NCBI GenBank assembly: GCA_030248225.1
Contig: JASANE010012360.1
Location: forward strand, 23,618 to 87,617
DNA from: Trileptium ribeirensis
Taxonomy: Eukaryota > Nematoda > Enoplea > Enoplida > Thoracostomopsidae
Direction of reading: 5' to 3'
DNA length: 64,000 nucleotides
Positions 46,801 through 58,800 of the stretch are shown here, piece by piece (within the stretch, counting starts at the first letter, position 1; each line of letters starts with the position of its first letter). The notes below the pieces were generated by a model. The model was not told the origin of the DNA. It saw nothing but the letters and a program-made list of their open reading frames with translations, and made no database searches. A program made the position numbers and the translations under genes.

Positions 46801-49800
46801 TTGTGGACGCACTGGAACACTGTATTTTGTATTCTGCTACTCATGGAAGACTAGAGGCGGTTGCCGTAGTCAACAAGTTTTTATTTTGTCGCGACAATAT
46901 TCATAAAGCGATTTTGGACGCACTTGCTCAGGCAGATCCTTATCTACATCGACATTGTGAATCCGTGGCGAACGCGGTTATGTCTGAAATATTAGACATT
47001 TTGGAACATTCTGTTACTGAATGCCTAACAGCGAGCGATAGATTGAACTTTTCCTCGTCGGTACAAATGCCAGATAACCTATCGAAAGCATCACCGCTCT
47101 CAAAGCGCCGTGGTATCCCTCCAGCGCAGGAAATAATACGCAGAGAATTGAAACAGGAGGCGGCTAGAAAGAAAAAACTGTTGGCGATTTGTAACGATGA
47201 AGAAGGTCACATCTCCGACGATAGCGTCGATAGCCACCACCAGGATCCCGATTTTCAACCAATGGACGAGTCCTTTAACAGTACTGACAGTGAATCGGCC
47301 ACTGTTCCTGAAAGGTTACCACAACAGGAATTGCCTGAATTGCGTATAGCGACAGCGCCGGCGATCATCGATAATACATCCAAGCACCCACATATACCAA
47401 ATAACAGCAGCCCGCTTCCTGGACCTAGTTCACAGAATGATGAGCAACATGGAGGCCGATTTCACAACAAATCACGCAAAAGAACACGAAACCCTACTCA
47501 GTGGAAGAAGAGTTTGCGCAAGGCAGCTTATCATGCCGGCATCGCGCATACGAATAGTGTGAAAATGCGTGTTGAAGCAAAAAATCCAGCAGTTGGAATA
47601 AATATATGTGGTAATAAAGAGTGTCGTTATAAATGCAATTCAACGATTAAGGAAGATGCGCGCCGAGCAACGTTCAATAATTTTTACAGCAAGAAAGATC
47701 GCGCTGCAAAAGACGCATTTCTGGAAGCCTGTCTTAAAAGGCGTGAAAAACCAATACGACGAAAGAAAGGGGCAAGTAAAGACAAAACTTGTTCGTTTCA
47801 GTATCAAATCAATATCAATGGTACACAGCACTCAGTATGTCAAACAGCTCTCTGCAAATTGCACGGGATTAGCAAAATGCGTCTAGAGCGTATCCGTGAG
47901 TTAATATGTAACCCCAATCGCGACCGATTGAATAACCTGACTGCTGACGACATTCCTCGGCCCCGTGCGCATAATCAGTTGCCGGATGAGCTAAAGCAAG
48001 CCGTCATTGAGCATATTTCCAGTTTCCCTTCTGAAAGTAGCCATTATTCCCGCTACAAAAACCCTAATCGTCGCTACTTGAGCAGCGAATTGTCAATAGC
48101 AGAAATGTATGGCGCATTCAATCAGGAACGACTGAAAGAAAACAAGCCAACGGTTAAGGAATCGTACTACCGTCACATTTTCGTTACCGAGTTTAATCTA
48201 GGCTTTGGTAGTCCCCGAAGTGACACTTGTGAAGTCTGCGACATAAGGGCCCCGGGATGGGAGCAGCATAAAATCGAGGCAAACTTGGCACTAAATGTCA
48301 TGTCTAGCGACCGCACTATGTGCAGGGAACAAGATGGTTTCCTTTTTATTACTTTTGATCTCCAAAAAACTTTACCTCTCCCTCGACTTACTACCAATAA
48401 AGCTTTTTATTTAAGACAACTGTGGTTTTATAATTTCGGGGTTCACGCCATTTCAAAAAGTTGTTCTGAGGGCAAAGGATACATGTACAGTTGGACTGAA
48501 AACCAACATGGAAAAGGTAGTAATGAAGTTGGCTCGTGCGTATTAGCGTTCAGCGAGGAACCCGGTTTCGAAGATTGTAAGCATCTTATTGCTTGGTCGG
48601 ACTCCTGTGGGGGTCAAAACAAAAATTTCTTCATACTGACACTCTGGATTTATTTAGTTAAAACAGAACGCTTCGCTGTCATTGACCACAAGTTTCCGGT
48701 GGTCGGTCATTCATACCTTGACAGCGACCGCGACTTTGGCCACGTGGAAAAGAAAATTAGACGTTGCGAAAATATTTATTCAGCGGAACAATATAGATCT
48801 ATTATTCGAGAAGCGCAGGTGCGAAATCCGTTTCAAGTGACCAATGTCGCCGGCAGCGTAATTGACCTAAAGCAGCTTTCAAGTGCGATGGGACTGTATC
48901 GACGTATGAAGGGGAGAAACAAAGAAAAGGTGCCGTTCAAGGACATCAGGTGGCTCCGTATCGATCATACCGATTACTATAAATACCGTTTGTCATTGGA
49001 TGACAATGAAGATTGGAAAATCGTAGATACGCTAGGGACCAGAACTGGTGCCGTTCCTGATGTAAATGTATCTAAATATCGCATCGCTGCTCACCGAAAA
49101 ATAAAGCCACAAAAGTGGAGAGACATTCAACATCAAATTAAGTTTGTTCGCCGTATCGATAAACCGTTCTACGAGTCCCTTGAACCAGAGGAAGACGAAA
49201 ATAGTAATGACGATGCCTGACTAGACGTGGTTATTTGGAAAACAGTTAAGTGTTAAATTTTACTAAATTATGCTTTTAATACAGGTGGTATTGTGTTAGT
49301 GTGTACCATGAATATTGGTTTTGTTTGTAGTGGTGGTTATTTTGTTTATCACAGGTAATATATACGCTCTTTGGAATTTAACATGTTCTTAGCATATTGT
49401 GATCTTACCTGAACTGACCATTTCTAGTTCTCAAACATGCTAAGTGATTGTGGTAGCTTGCTATCGTAAAAAGCTAAACAATTGTGCTATTATAATGAAA
49501 GTAGCAGTGATGCAACACCTTTAGCTATATTCTTAGCCATAAAAAATGTGGATACTCCAAGTTATGAAAAAGACTGCAATAAAAATCACTCTATGATATT
49601 TATCTCGAAAGTGACAAATGAGCACTTAGCATGTTTCGAAACTAAGGTCTTCAATTCATCGGCTACCGTTGTGGCTGTGTTTTTTCAAACAATACCGACC
49701 GATGATGTGCTCTTCGCCATGTATTGTTTGACCTATTTGGGCATTTGGATCCCCGCGTATCAGCACAGTATAGCGTTCGTTTGAATAGCCAATTTCCTCA

Positions 49801-52800
49801 GTAAGATCTCCGAAAAACGATTATTTCTCGTTATTATCGTATTGCTCTGTTGGAGCGTGGGCAGAGATAATTGTAAGATCAACTGGCTTCGTACGTAGTC
49901 TGGCGGATGCTATCCGTGGGCTGATAGCCTTTCAAGATAGAATTTGTTCTCGAACGCTGCTGTATAGCGCCATGGCTACTCCTTGTTTTCCACATTTCTC
50001 CGCATCTGACTATAGAAGATCGTAAGTTTCTCCGTGATAACTTATACTTATTGTACCGGAATGCGCGAGCCAACTTTCAGAGAGCGCCGCAATTTATATA
50101 TCACGCTTCAGTAGGGAGTACAAAGAATTTATTTGTAGCCCTCCTTCAACAAAGTCCTTATATTTCAAGATGGTACGTCCTACATTTGTTTCGATAGTTT
50201 AAGCTGTTTTGTCACCATAAGTCATTTTTCACACCGCCGGCGACAAAACGGTGCGCGTTCTTTACCTAGGATATGGTATCATGGCTTTGATTCGACATAT
50301 TACTTTCCACGGAGAATTTCGGAAGTTCTGCGAAAATTTCAAAGCCCTCAACCTGCGGAGAAACTAGACTATTGTCACCGACTATCCCGATAACCGGCTT
50401 TGCAGCCACCGCATTTGGTCTTTGGCATTCCTGCTTGCTTGATGGCATATCGTGGCATTTTGTACGAGGAGACGGATGGGAGCGCCCTTTACCCCGACCA
50501 GGGCCTTGACGTTGCCAATGACTCCGATTTTAGCTGGAGGACGCATTTCTGTCCCATGCTGGGTGTTAACTTTGAGAGTACTGCCGCCATATATATGTAA
50601 TATATACACAATGATCAAGTTCCACCACAACCAAACAAAATAAAAGATTATATCAGCAAATTGCAGTCTGAAACGTTAGTAAGACATATAATTTCAGTAG
50701 GAATTCTTTATCTTAACACTGCAGTAGTTTGTTAACAAAGCAAAGCCAGCTTGATGCTTGTAGCAGCTATTTTACACATTCAGAAGTATAGAATTAAACC
50801 GGCCTAACTCGGCAATAGAGTATGGATTATTTAGAAGTACTTAGCTGTAAGCTTGGCTAACCCGCCAGTGCACTTGTAAATTTTGTAAATCAGTCTACAT
50901 TGAAGTAATGTAACATATCCGCAACGCAGCCGGGAACTGCGTTCTTGCCAACGAACTGTATTTATTAAAACTGGGCGACCAGTATAACAGTTTGTCTCAT
51001 TTATAGCATTCTGATCAGAAAGCTACCATCATTTTCATCCAGCTGGCGGGCACTGGTTGCCCACCACTAGCCTAAACAATGTATCTGACCGCTGATCAGA
51101 AAATTATATTATACCTTCTTTTATTTTCATTTAGAACCATATCCTATAGAATAACGTGCAAAAACCATATGTGTTGTAAAGAGAGCCAATTGCAGAAAGA
51201 GCGAAAGTGTTTAGTCTACGCTGTAGTTGCAAGCATCTTTAGTTACAACAGTGCGCATTCAGTTGGATGTCATTTGCGCAAGGCTGTATAGTGGAAGTTT
51301 TTTTGCCCTGGGAGTTCAAAAACCTACATTGATTGATAAATAAACCTTTTAGACTTCATCAGTCTCTTCAAAGTTCCAGAGAGGCAACAATACCATTGCA
51401 ATACGTTAAGTTTAGTGTAAAAGTCATTTTTAATAGATTTTAAATCCATTATACACATCGTGGGACTTTAAACAAGCTCAGGGATCTGAGACTAGAATGA
51501 GGTCAGAGTCTCGAAAGCTAAGCGTAGATTAGCTGCACACGCTCTATTTCCCTCGCTTTGCGAGTTATAGTTATGAATGTTGGCATGTTTCGTTGCTGCT
51601 TCGTTCTGGGACTTAAACATTTTTAGCTGGATAAATACCCCTTTTAAGACCAACACAAGGATAGGTTTGATATACACCGTAGCATACGCGACACGGCCAA
51701 ATGAATATGAGAGGAGCCCATCTTGTAATAAGCATTCTATTCATATCTTTTCGCAAGATAATTCAATTTAACCCAGTTGGGATCTAGGTGGGCAAGATAA
51801 GGCGGAAAATCGTGTTTTACATCAGAAAGTACTATGTAGGCCATAAAAGTACATAATGTATAATGTGGTTGAGGGTTGTTTGAAACAAACATGATTATGG
51901 CATGTCTTCGATTAAGTTTTAATGAAGTAGGCTATAAAAGTAGATAATGTATAATGTGGTTGAGGGTTTTTTGAAACAAACCGCAAGGGTTGTTTGAAAC
52001 AAACAGGATTATGACATGTCTTCGATAAACTTTTAAAGAGTGGTGTGCGAAATTGATTTGTAAAATTCGCGGGAGGCACAAGTAGTTTTGTCAGGGCAGT
52101 TTATTAAAGTGCAAACATTATTCAGGTCAAAATTGTCAGTCTTTGTCTTGCGAGCACCTATCGAGTATCCGTAGTCGCATTTAGCTTAAACTATTTAGTG
52201 TGCGCACAACTATTAGTATATTGCTGCGTAATACAAATTTTAACGGATTTTCTATCCTGACTTATGTTAAACAATAACTATATAATAAGGTTATTACGAC
52301 AAGGCTGCTTTGTGGCTTTATTGCCTTCTCGAGACTACCAAAGTTACACCAGGGTACCACTGAGTAGAGTAGGAAGCTCGCCTCTCCACATGACCGAAAT
52401 TTTATTTGGGGGCTTTGAGCTGGGGTCCAACCTGTAGTGGGCGAGGGAGCGGTAAATTCCGGGGGAATCTCAGCCCAGGTAAGTCGGAGAAAAGCCGGGT
52501 CACCCAGCACAATAGAGGTGATTATAGTTGCAATTTTTCGTGTTTTAATGCTGTTACAACACTTTTATCGTTGTTTATGCTGCATATTTATCATTTTCTT
52601 GTTGAAAAGACGTATTTACACGGCAATATTATTAATTATTTAGTCTCACAGGAGGGCACATGGGTATGAACTGGGGGGTGGAAACTCTATCTGGGAGCAT
52701 GAATTAGGGCAAGCTTGGGGCAAATCGCTATATTGGTCTGCCTACTTATTTATAGAAGCCAGGCGTTGTAGAATTCCCCGAATCAATCACGTGTTAAACG

Positions 52801-55800
52801 TGTGAACTATTAACACTTTTCTTCGAAGTGTATAACATAACAAACTTCACCTTACTGGACGTTTGTAGAATAAACTTACTGCTGCAAAAAGTGAAAAGTT
52901 CATTCAGAAATGTAGGGATGACCAGTAACTATCTGGACCTGTTCGTGCATCGTGTTCACTTAATAGCTGGTTTCTTATATAACTGCTATAACATATCGAT
53001 TACCGCGTTATTATACCTACCTTTGTTCAGGGACGGTTGTCTGAAATGTTATTACATTACAGCTTAGGAACATATAAAGACGATAGTTCCGATACCACCC
53101 ATTTGGTTAATTGTGTACAAGTTCAAAAGGTAACTTTGTAGAAGTGGCACACGGTCTTTGTTATTTGCTCGCTATATTTCTGGCCAAAATTTGTGAAAAC
53201 CTAGACTATCGTTTGCTGAAAAGTTGCCTCTGCTATGGCATACAAATAATTAGGTAATAATGAATTAGAAAATTCTATCTTGTATTTGTTAGTTATCAAG
53301 TAAACGGTAATTCATGCAATATTATAGATTTAAAACAATCATATGACTGTTATATTTATCAAGAAATTGTACAATCTGTATTGTTCACAACCATGTTAGA
53401 TGTTAACTGTATAAATAATGTTAAGCCGCAAACACGCGAACAAAGTCGCTGTAAAGTGTTTTACTTGTTTTAGGGAATCTTCTGCTATGCCAAACAACAT
53501 AAAAAATTCCGTGAATGTGCCTAGCAGTAACACATCGCAGCAGCAATATCGTTTTCAACAGTTACAACCACGAACACTGCAACATGGTGCGGTGTATCGT
53601 CAGCCACCGCCTGGATCTCGTACAAAAGCGGACTTACACGGTACATCGGTTATCGTGCCTCAGCCAAATGTGCCTTGGCAACAGCCGTCGATGTTGATGG
53701 TTCAGCAACAACAAAATGTTACAATGAATCAGCAAGATCAACAACAGCTGATGTCGTTGAATGGTAGTAATTCACAACACCATCAGCTGGGGCAACACCA
53801 GGAGACTGGAAATCCATTAGCTGCAGGTCAGATGTCTCACCAAACACTGGTTCAGCCAACAGCATCTTCGCAACAATATTGTTCGCTAAGTGCAAGCTCT
53901 AGCTCACCCGAGTGTATGATAGTCTGTGAGACCGCCAACATCACTGATACCTCTAGAACGATCAAAAACAATAGCAAATCTATTTCCTACAACACTGCTT
54001 CCAACGTAACGGTGTCGTCTGTACATAACTTCCCTCAACAGGCAAATAAACTGGTATCGCTGGGCGATGCAGGTAATTGCTCAGCTCCTTCTAATGTGAC
54101 GGTTACTGATGGAGCTGGTACATGTCACCAGTGGTCTTGTTCCGTCAGTACAGCACAGCATACTGTTAATCCGTGTAGTAGCAGCATACAGTCGTCTTTA
54201 CCAGTGGTTACTGATTGTTATTCTGGAAGCAACCTAATTTCAGGGATAGGTGTTGTTTCGGCTGCTTCGGGTCAGAATATCGAGCAGTGTTTTATTTCAC
54301 CTAACGATTTTGCTGTTGGCTCAGATAATAATTGTGATTTCTTTGATGATGCTATTGCTGGAGCAAACAAAATAATTGCGTCAGAAAATGTTAACAATAA
54401 TATAAGAAATTGTACTACGGATTTAGCTCGGAATTTGAATCAACAACATACTAGTCTCTCTACAATATTGCAGCAGCATGCTCATGACAGTGGATTTTCG
54501 AGGAAGAACGTAAATTTTAGTGCAATTGTCACATCTTCGCCATCGAACAGCTGGAGTGGAAACGGTTTTGCCACACCAGTTGGCTCATCTTGTCGTGTCC
54601 GAAATGACAGAAAGTCCTCATTACCGCCGGGAAGCGCTAATGCTGAACTTACCGATGGAACGGTAGCAACCGGAGGTGTCAGGCGGGCTTTCCTATCAGG
54701 AACGCCGGTTTGTTCTGCTAGCAAGAAAGTGCACGTAGTTGCGTCAACTGACAAAACCAGCGTGACATCCATGTCCTCACAATCTTTGACTCTGTATGAT
54801 GGCACTGTTCGCAGAAAGACTATATCTCGTCCTAAGGCGGGTCGGCGATCTCAGCCACATGCCGTTGATGCTGCGATCCCATATGTAGAGTCTGTAGCGG
54901 GACGTGATCCGTATGCTGTCGGTGTTTGCGAGGAGACAGATAAAGCTCGTGATGAATCCAAAACGACTGATGTCTGCAGAGATGATGCTATTCACCGTCA
55001 TAATTTTAACCAAGCGGATTGCGGCGGAAACGCCTTATCGGTGAGAACTCTTCAACAGCCAAATGCGGACGAACCGATGGATAATGGTGCATCAGAAAAT
55101 GCTTGTCTTGGCTCTGGCGCTGCTGGCCTTTCATCAGCTTCTGTCGAGTCATCGTCTAAATCTGTAAATCGATGCGGCGGCGATGATCGCAGAATTTCAG
55201 AAGGACAAAAAAATATGTGCCGGCCATCATGTTTTCAAATTAAACATGAGGGTGAGTGTTACGATATTATATTTTTCGCGGTGTTCTTAGTCCAGTATCT
55301 GTTATAGCTAGTTATGTATGTGTGATGTTAACATCGTTTGAAGAAAGTCGTTGGATGTCCTTCCGGTAACTGAAAGGTGGTGAAACTGTGCTTGACTCTT
55401 GTTGAGTTTTGAAAAGTAGCGAGCAGAGATGTTTCGTTATAAATATAGCGGTCAACCGTCCAAAATTTTTTTTGTTAGTGTCTGATTAACTAATAAAATA
55501 TATCGCTGGATTGACGGATTTTTACAAAATTTTTTATTCGATTCGTAGGTACTAAAATGGAATTTGTTTGGCTATTCGGAACAACCGGCATTTTAAGTTT
55601 TAAATTGTTTTCAGCAGTGTTGGTTGTAGTGATGCAACCTGATTAAATTTTTCGGTCCGCACTGGTACGAACCGACCAAGGCACATTTAATTTGACTCAT
55701 GGACATGAAAAAATTTTGTCCTACCACGTACTAAGTTCATTGCGGACCAGTTTAAAGTCTGTTTTTTCTTACATTGGCTTTCTCTTTTGCTTATGTTATA

Positions 55801-58800
55801 GCAGTAATTAGTAACTATGCATCAAAAATAATTGGTGAATTTTTTCGTAACTCTGGTTACTAACTAGATTACAGAGTACAGTATATTTTGGGAACAGGCG
55901 GACGAAAATATTTTTTCACATTTTGGAAAAATATTCCGATCAGATTTCGTTAGCTAATATTGAAACAGTCGACCAAGTATACTAACCAAATACTAGATAT
56001 TGAAGATAACCGTGGACATGGTAGTATCGAGCTATCAAAATTTCTGGGACTGAAATTCTTTATTTTAGGTACCAGTGCTGAAATTTCTACTTTAGCAGTA
56101 CAACATATTCATTCTTACTCATGCATGGACGGGATGTCACTACCCTTATTCCCTTAACAATTTTATTCACAGAATGCTCTATGCACTATCAACGTGTATG
56201 CTCGCGTATATCAGAGGCAGGACGACATGTGCTCACCCAGAAATCCAGCTGAAGGGACATGTCCTTGACGCTCAGTGTGCTTTATTTAGTAATGGGCTTT
56301 TTCGCCGTAGGCATGAGGATTTATGGTAGTTTTTGCCATAGGTAGCCCCCATCTGTTTATTTCGGCTTGCATTCCCCCAAATGTGTTTTATCTTAGCTTG
56401 CCCATTCCGGGTGGTTTCCCAATGCCTATAGTTAAAAGTTTAGGTGTCGAGCGTAGCTGCACATTTTTTCTTAAAGAGTATTTAATTAGGCCATTATTGT
56501 ACATGTTGCTGCATAAGTAATCTAGTAAACTTCATAGAGAGTTATAACTCAAATTAAGCGCTATTATTGTAGAATCGGGTATATCGTCTGAAGCTGAAAC
56601 TAATTCACTTAGTGGTCCAAGGCAAGCCTTTACGAATACTTTAAACGCCGGTAATGACGCATCAAAGTCACCTACATCAACGTTCCCTCAACATTGCGAA
56701 ATCCAGCATGGCGAGCCGCGGGGTCTTAGCGCTCCAAATGTTGACTCAACATTTGGTAGCACTTCGAAGTCACAATCGCCGGCGGCGCCGCAAAATAAAA
56801 GAAAGCGCCCATTGACTGCGATAAGCGACGATGACACCGGTACTCACGATGATAGTTTTACTAAACAGAATCTTTTAACGAACATTGCTAGTCAAGAACG
56901 GGAGTTGCATGAATATGGGCGCGGTGCAAGCAATTGCCGCACTACGGAGGATGGTGTTAAATCCCGATGTGTTACTGCTGCATCAGCGAAGACAATACCT
57001 GTAATCGCATCCTCTACCAGTTGTGTCGCATTGAACAGTCAAAGGAGCGGTGACATGAATAGCGAAGCTACTGCAACACCGTTCTTGCCAACAACAATGA
57101 GCGACTCTGAATCGGAGGAAGACGGGCTGTCGGCCACAGCTTTTCTTTTAGCTGCGGATGCTGAAAATAGCCCAAACAACGTCCATGCAATGTTAAATTC
57201 CGAAATGGTGGAACACACGTCGACTGTATTTGAACCTATTGTTTCAACACCAAATATGCTGATTTCTAATAAGAATAGTCAAGCCTCATCCGGAAAAAAT
57301 GGTACAAGGTCTGCAAAGGAGGACGCTTTGTTATCTAATGCACCCGAGCAGTTGAGCCCGGAAGATCATGGTTCCGGGCATGCTGAAATTAAAGAGAGTG
57401 CTGCCAGCAGTATTTCAGTATTGCACCCAGGCCATAACATATCTTCCTGTGACACACAGTCTGATATTACAGAAAACAGCCTTCCTACTGACACTAGCAA
57501 ACCTAGCGACACAACTGCTGTATATAATAATCCGGGTCTAGCCGGAATTACGAAAGTATCAGAGCTTACTACCGAAGCGAACATCGAGCAATCTGGCAGC
57601 GCTGAAGATGACGAAGATGATAGCGAGTGTCATGCTGTCGATATTATGGACGATTGTAATGACGACATTGACGCAAATAGTAAAAACAATGACGATGACG
57701 ATAATGATAGTGGCTGTGCGTCGCAAGGGCAAACTCAAACTGGTGCCCCAAGCATTACCAGTAATGCAGGTGGTAGTTCGTCTACCACTACCAGTGGCTC
57801 TAACGGAAATAGTAGTGGTAGTAACGGGAGCCAATCTGCTAATGATAGTTGTTTGGCACAGAATTGTGCAGTGGATAGTGACGATACGGTTGTCGATAGC
57901 AGACAGACCAGTATGCCAGTACTATGTTTTTCCGACGCTGCCATTCCTGAGCCAACAAACAGCCCGGCTTTCGTAGAATCAGCCACAAATAATATCGACA
58001 ATAATGAAAAATATATAGCTCATAAGATGGTGAATAACGTTGCTACTGGATTGCTTAATACGAATATAATTACTGACACGGAAAAGTTGTTGCAACAGTC
58101 CCAAGCGAATTTCACATCCATAATTGATGAAAGTATCCGGTCAATTTTAGGCGGTGAGGTATTCTCGAATATCGACAATCGCTCAGACACGAATTTTAAG
58201 CAACCCTCGTGTAAATCAAGTGTGGCATCATGTGTCACTGCGGCTTCGGAGATAGCTAGCCTTATACAAGACAACCTTTTTTCGGTTATTGACCAATGCA
58301 CTAAGCCAATAATTTCGTGTAATGTAGAAATGTCTTTAGATGCCGCCAGCAAATTTACTGTGGCTTCGGCTGCTGCCAGTACATGTTGCACTACGTGTGA
58401 TGTAATTAATTGTTCTGTCACTTCACCGTCAGTATTTCATAGCCTTGCACAACCCGTGACTGCAGCTGATCGTCGTGCTTCAACATTAAGTAATTGCTTT
58501 AGGCCAGTAACGCAACGACTCGCGCTCATTCCATTTATGCTGACGTCAGCTGATGCTGATGCAGCAGCAGCCGCACTCACAATTGATAGTCAGTTGCCAC
58601 GAATGGTTCAGGCTTCCAACAATATCCTACAGAATTTATTCCTTAAGACGTCGAGTTGTGGCGGTAAATCAATAGTGATGTCTGCGAGTGAAGCAACACA
58701 GCCGTCAACTCAAGCGCAAGTATCTCCTGGTGCTGCCTCTTACACCGTCTCAGATACTAGCAAAATAAATGTTTCGTTAGAAGTGAGACCGCCTAATTTG

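Larger units (their letters stand above)
45460..49652 (+). mobile_element. PWWP element: 4.19-kb DNA transposon-like unit nested in an RTE LINE
   Basis: The ends are 31-bp imperfect inverted repeats, GAAGAGCTTAG... and its counterpart GAAGACCTTAG..., both reaching AACATGCTAAGTGC, with 26 of 31 positions matching. At least eight further copies or variants of the 12-bp motif ACATGCTAAGTG lie within 300 bp of the ends, in both orientations. One intact 879-codon frame is inside. The flanks read across as one RTE endonuclease: sequence up to NGSR on one side and LLRHN on the other adjoin when the unit and one AATT are removed. The superfamily is not one that I can assign. Intact ORF and clean ends suggest recent activity. 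Confidence 0.75.
43897..53473. other. intron 8, 9.6 kb with nested elements
   Basis: GTAAGA to TTGTTTTAG. In order: hAT-type copy D, an RTE-type LINE split by the PWWP element, hAT-type copy E, a 91-bp tandem repeat, and G-rich motifs near 52,400-52,700. Nothing recognisable from 52,750 to 53,473. Confidence 0.8.
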
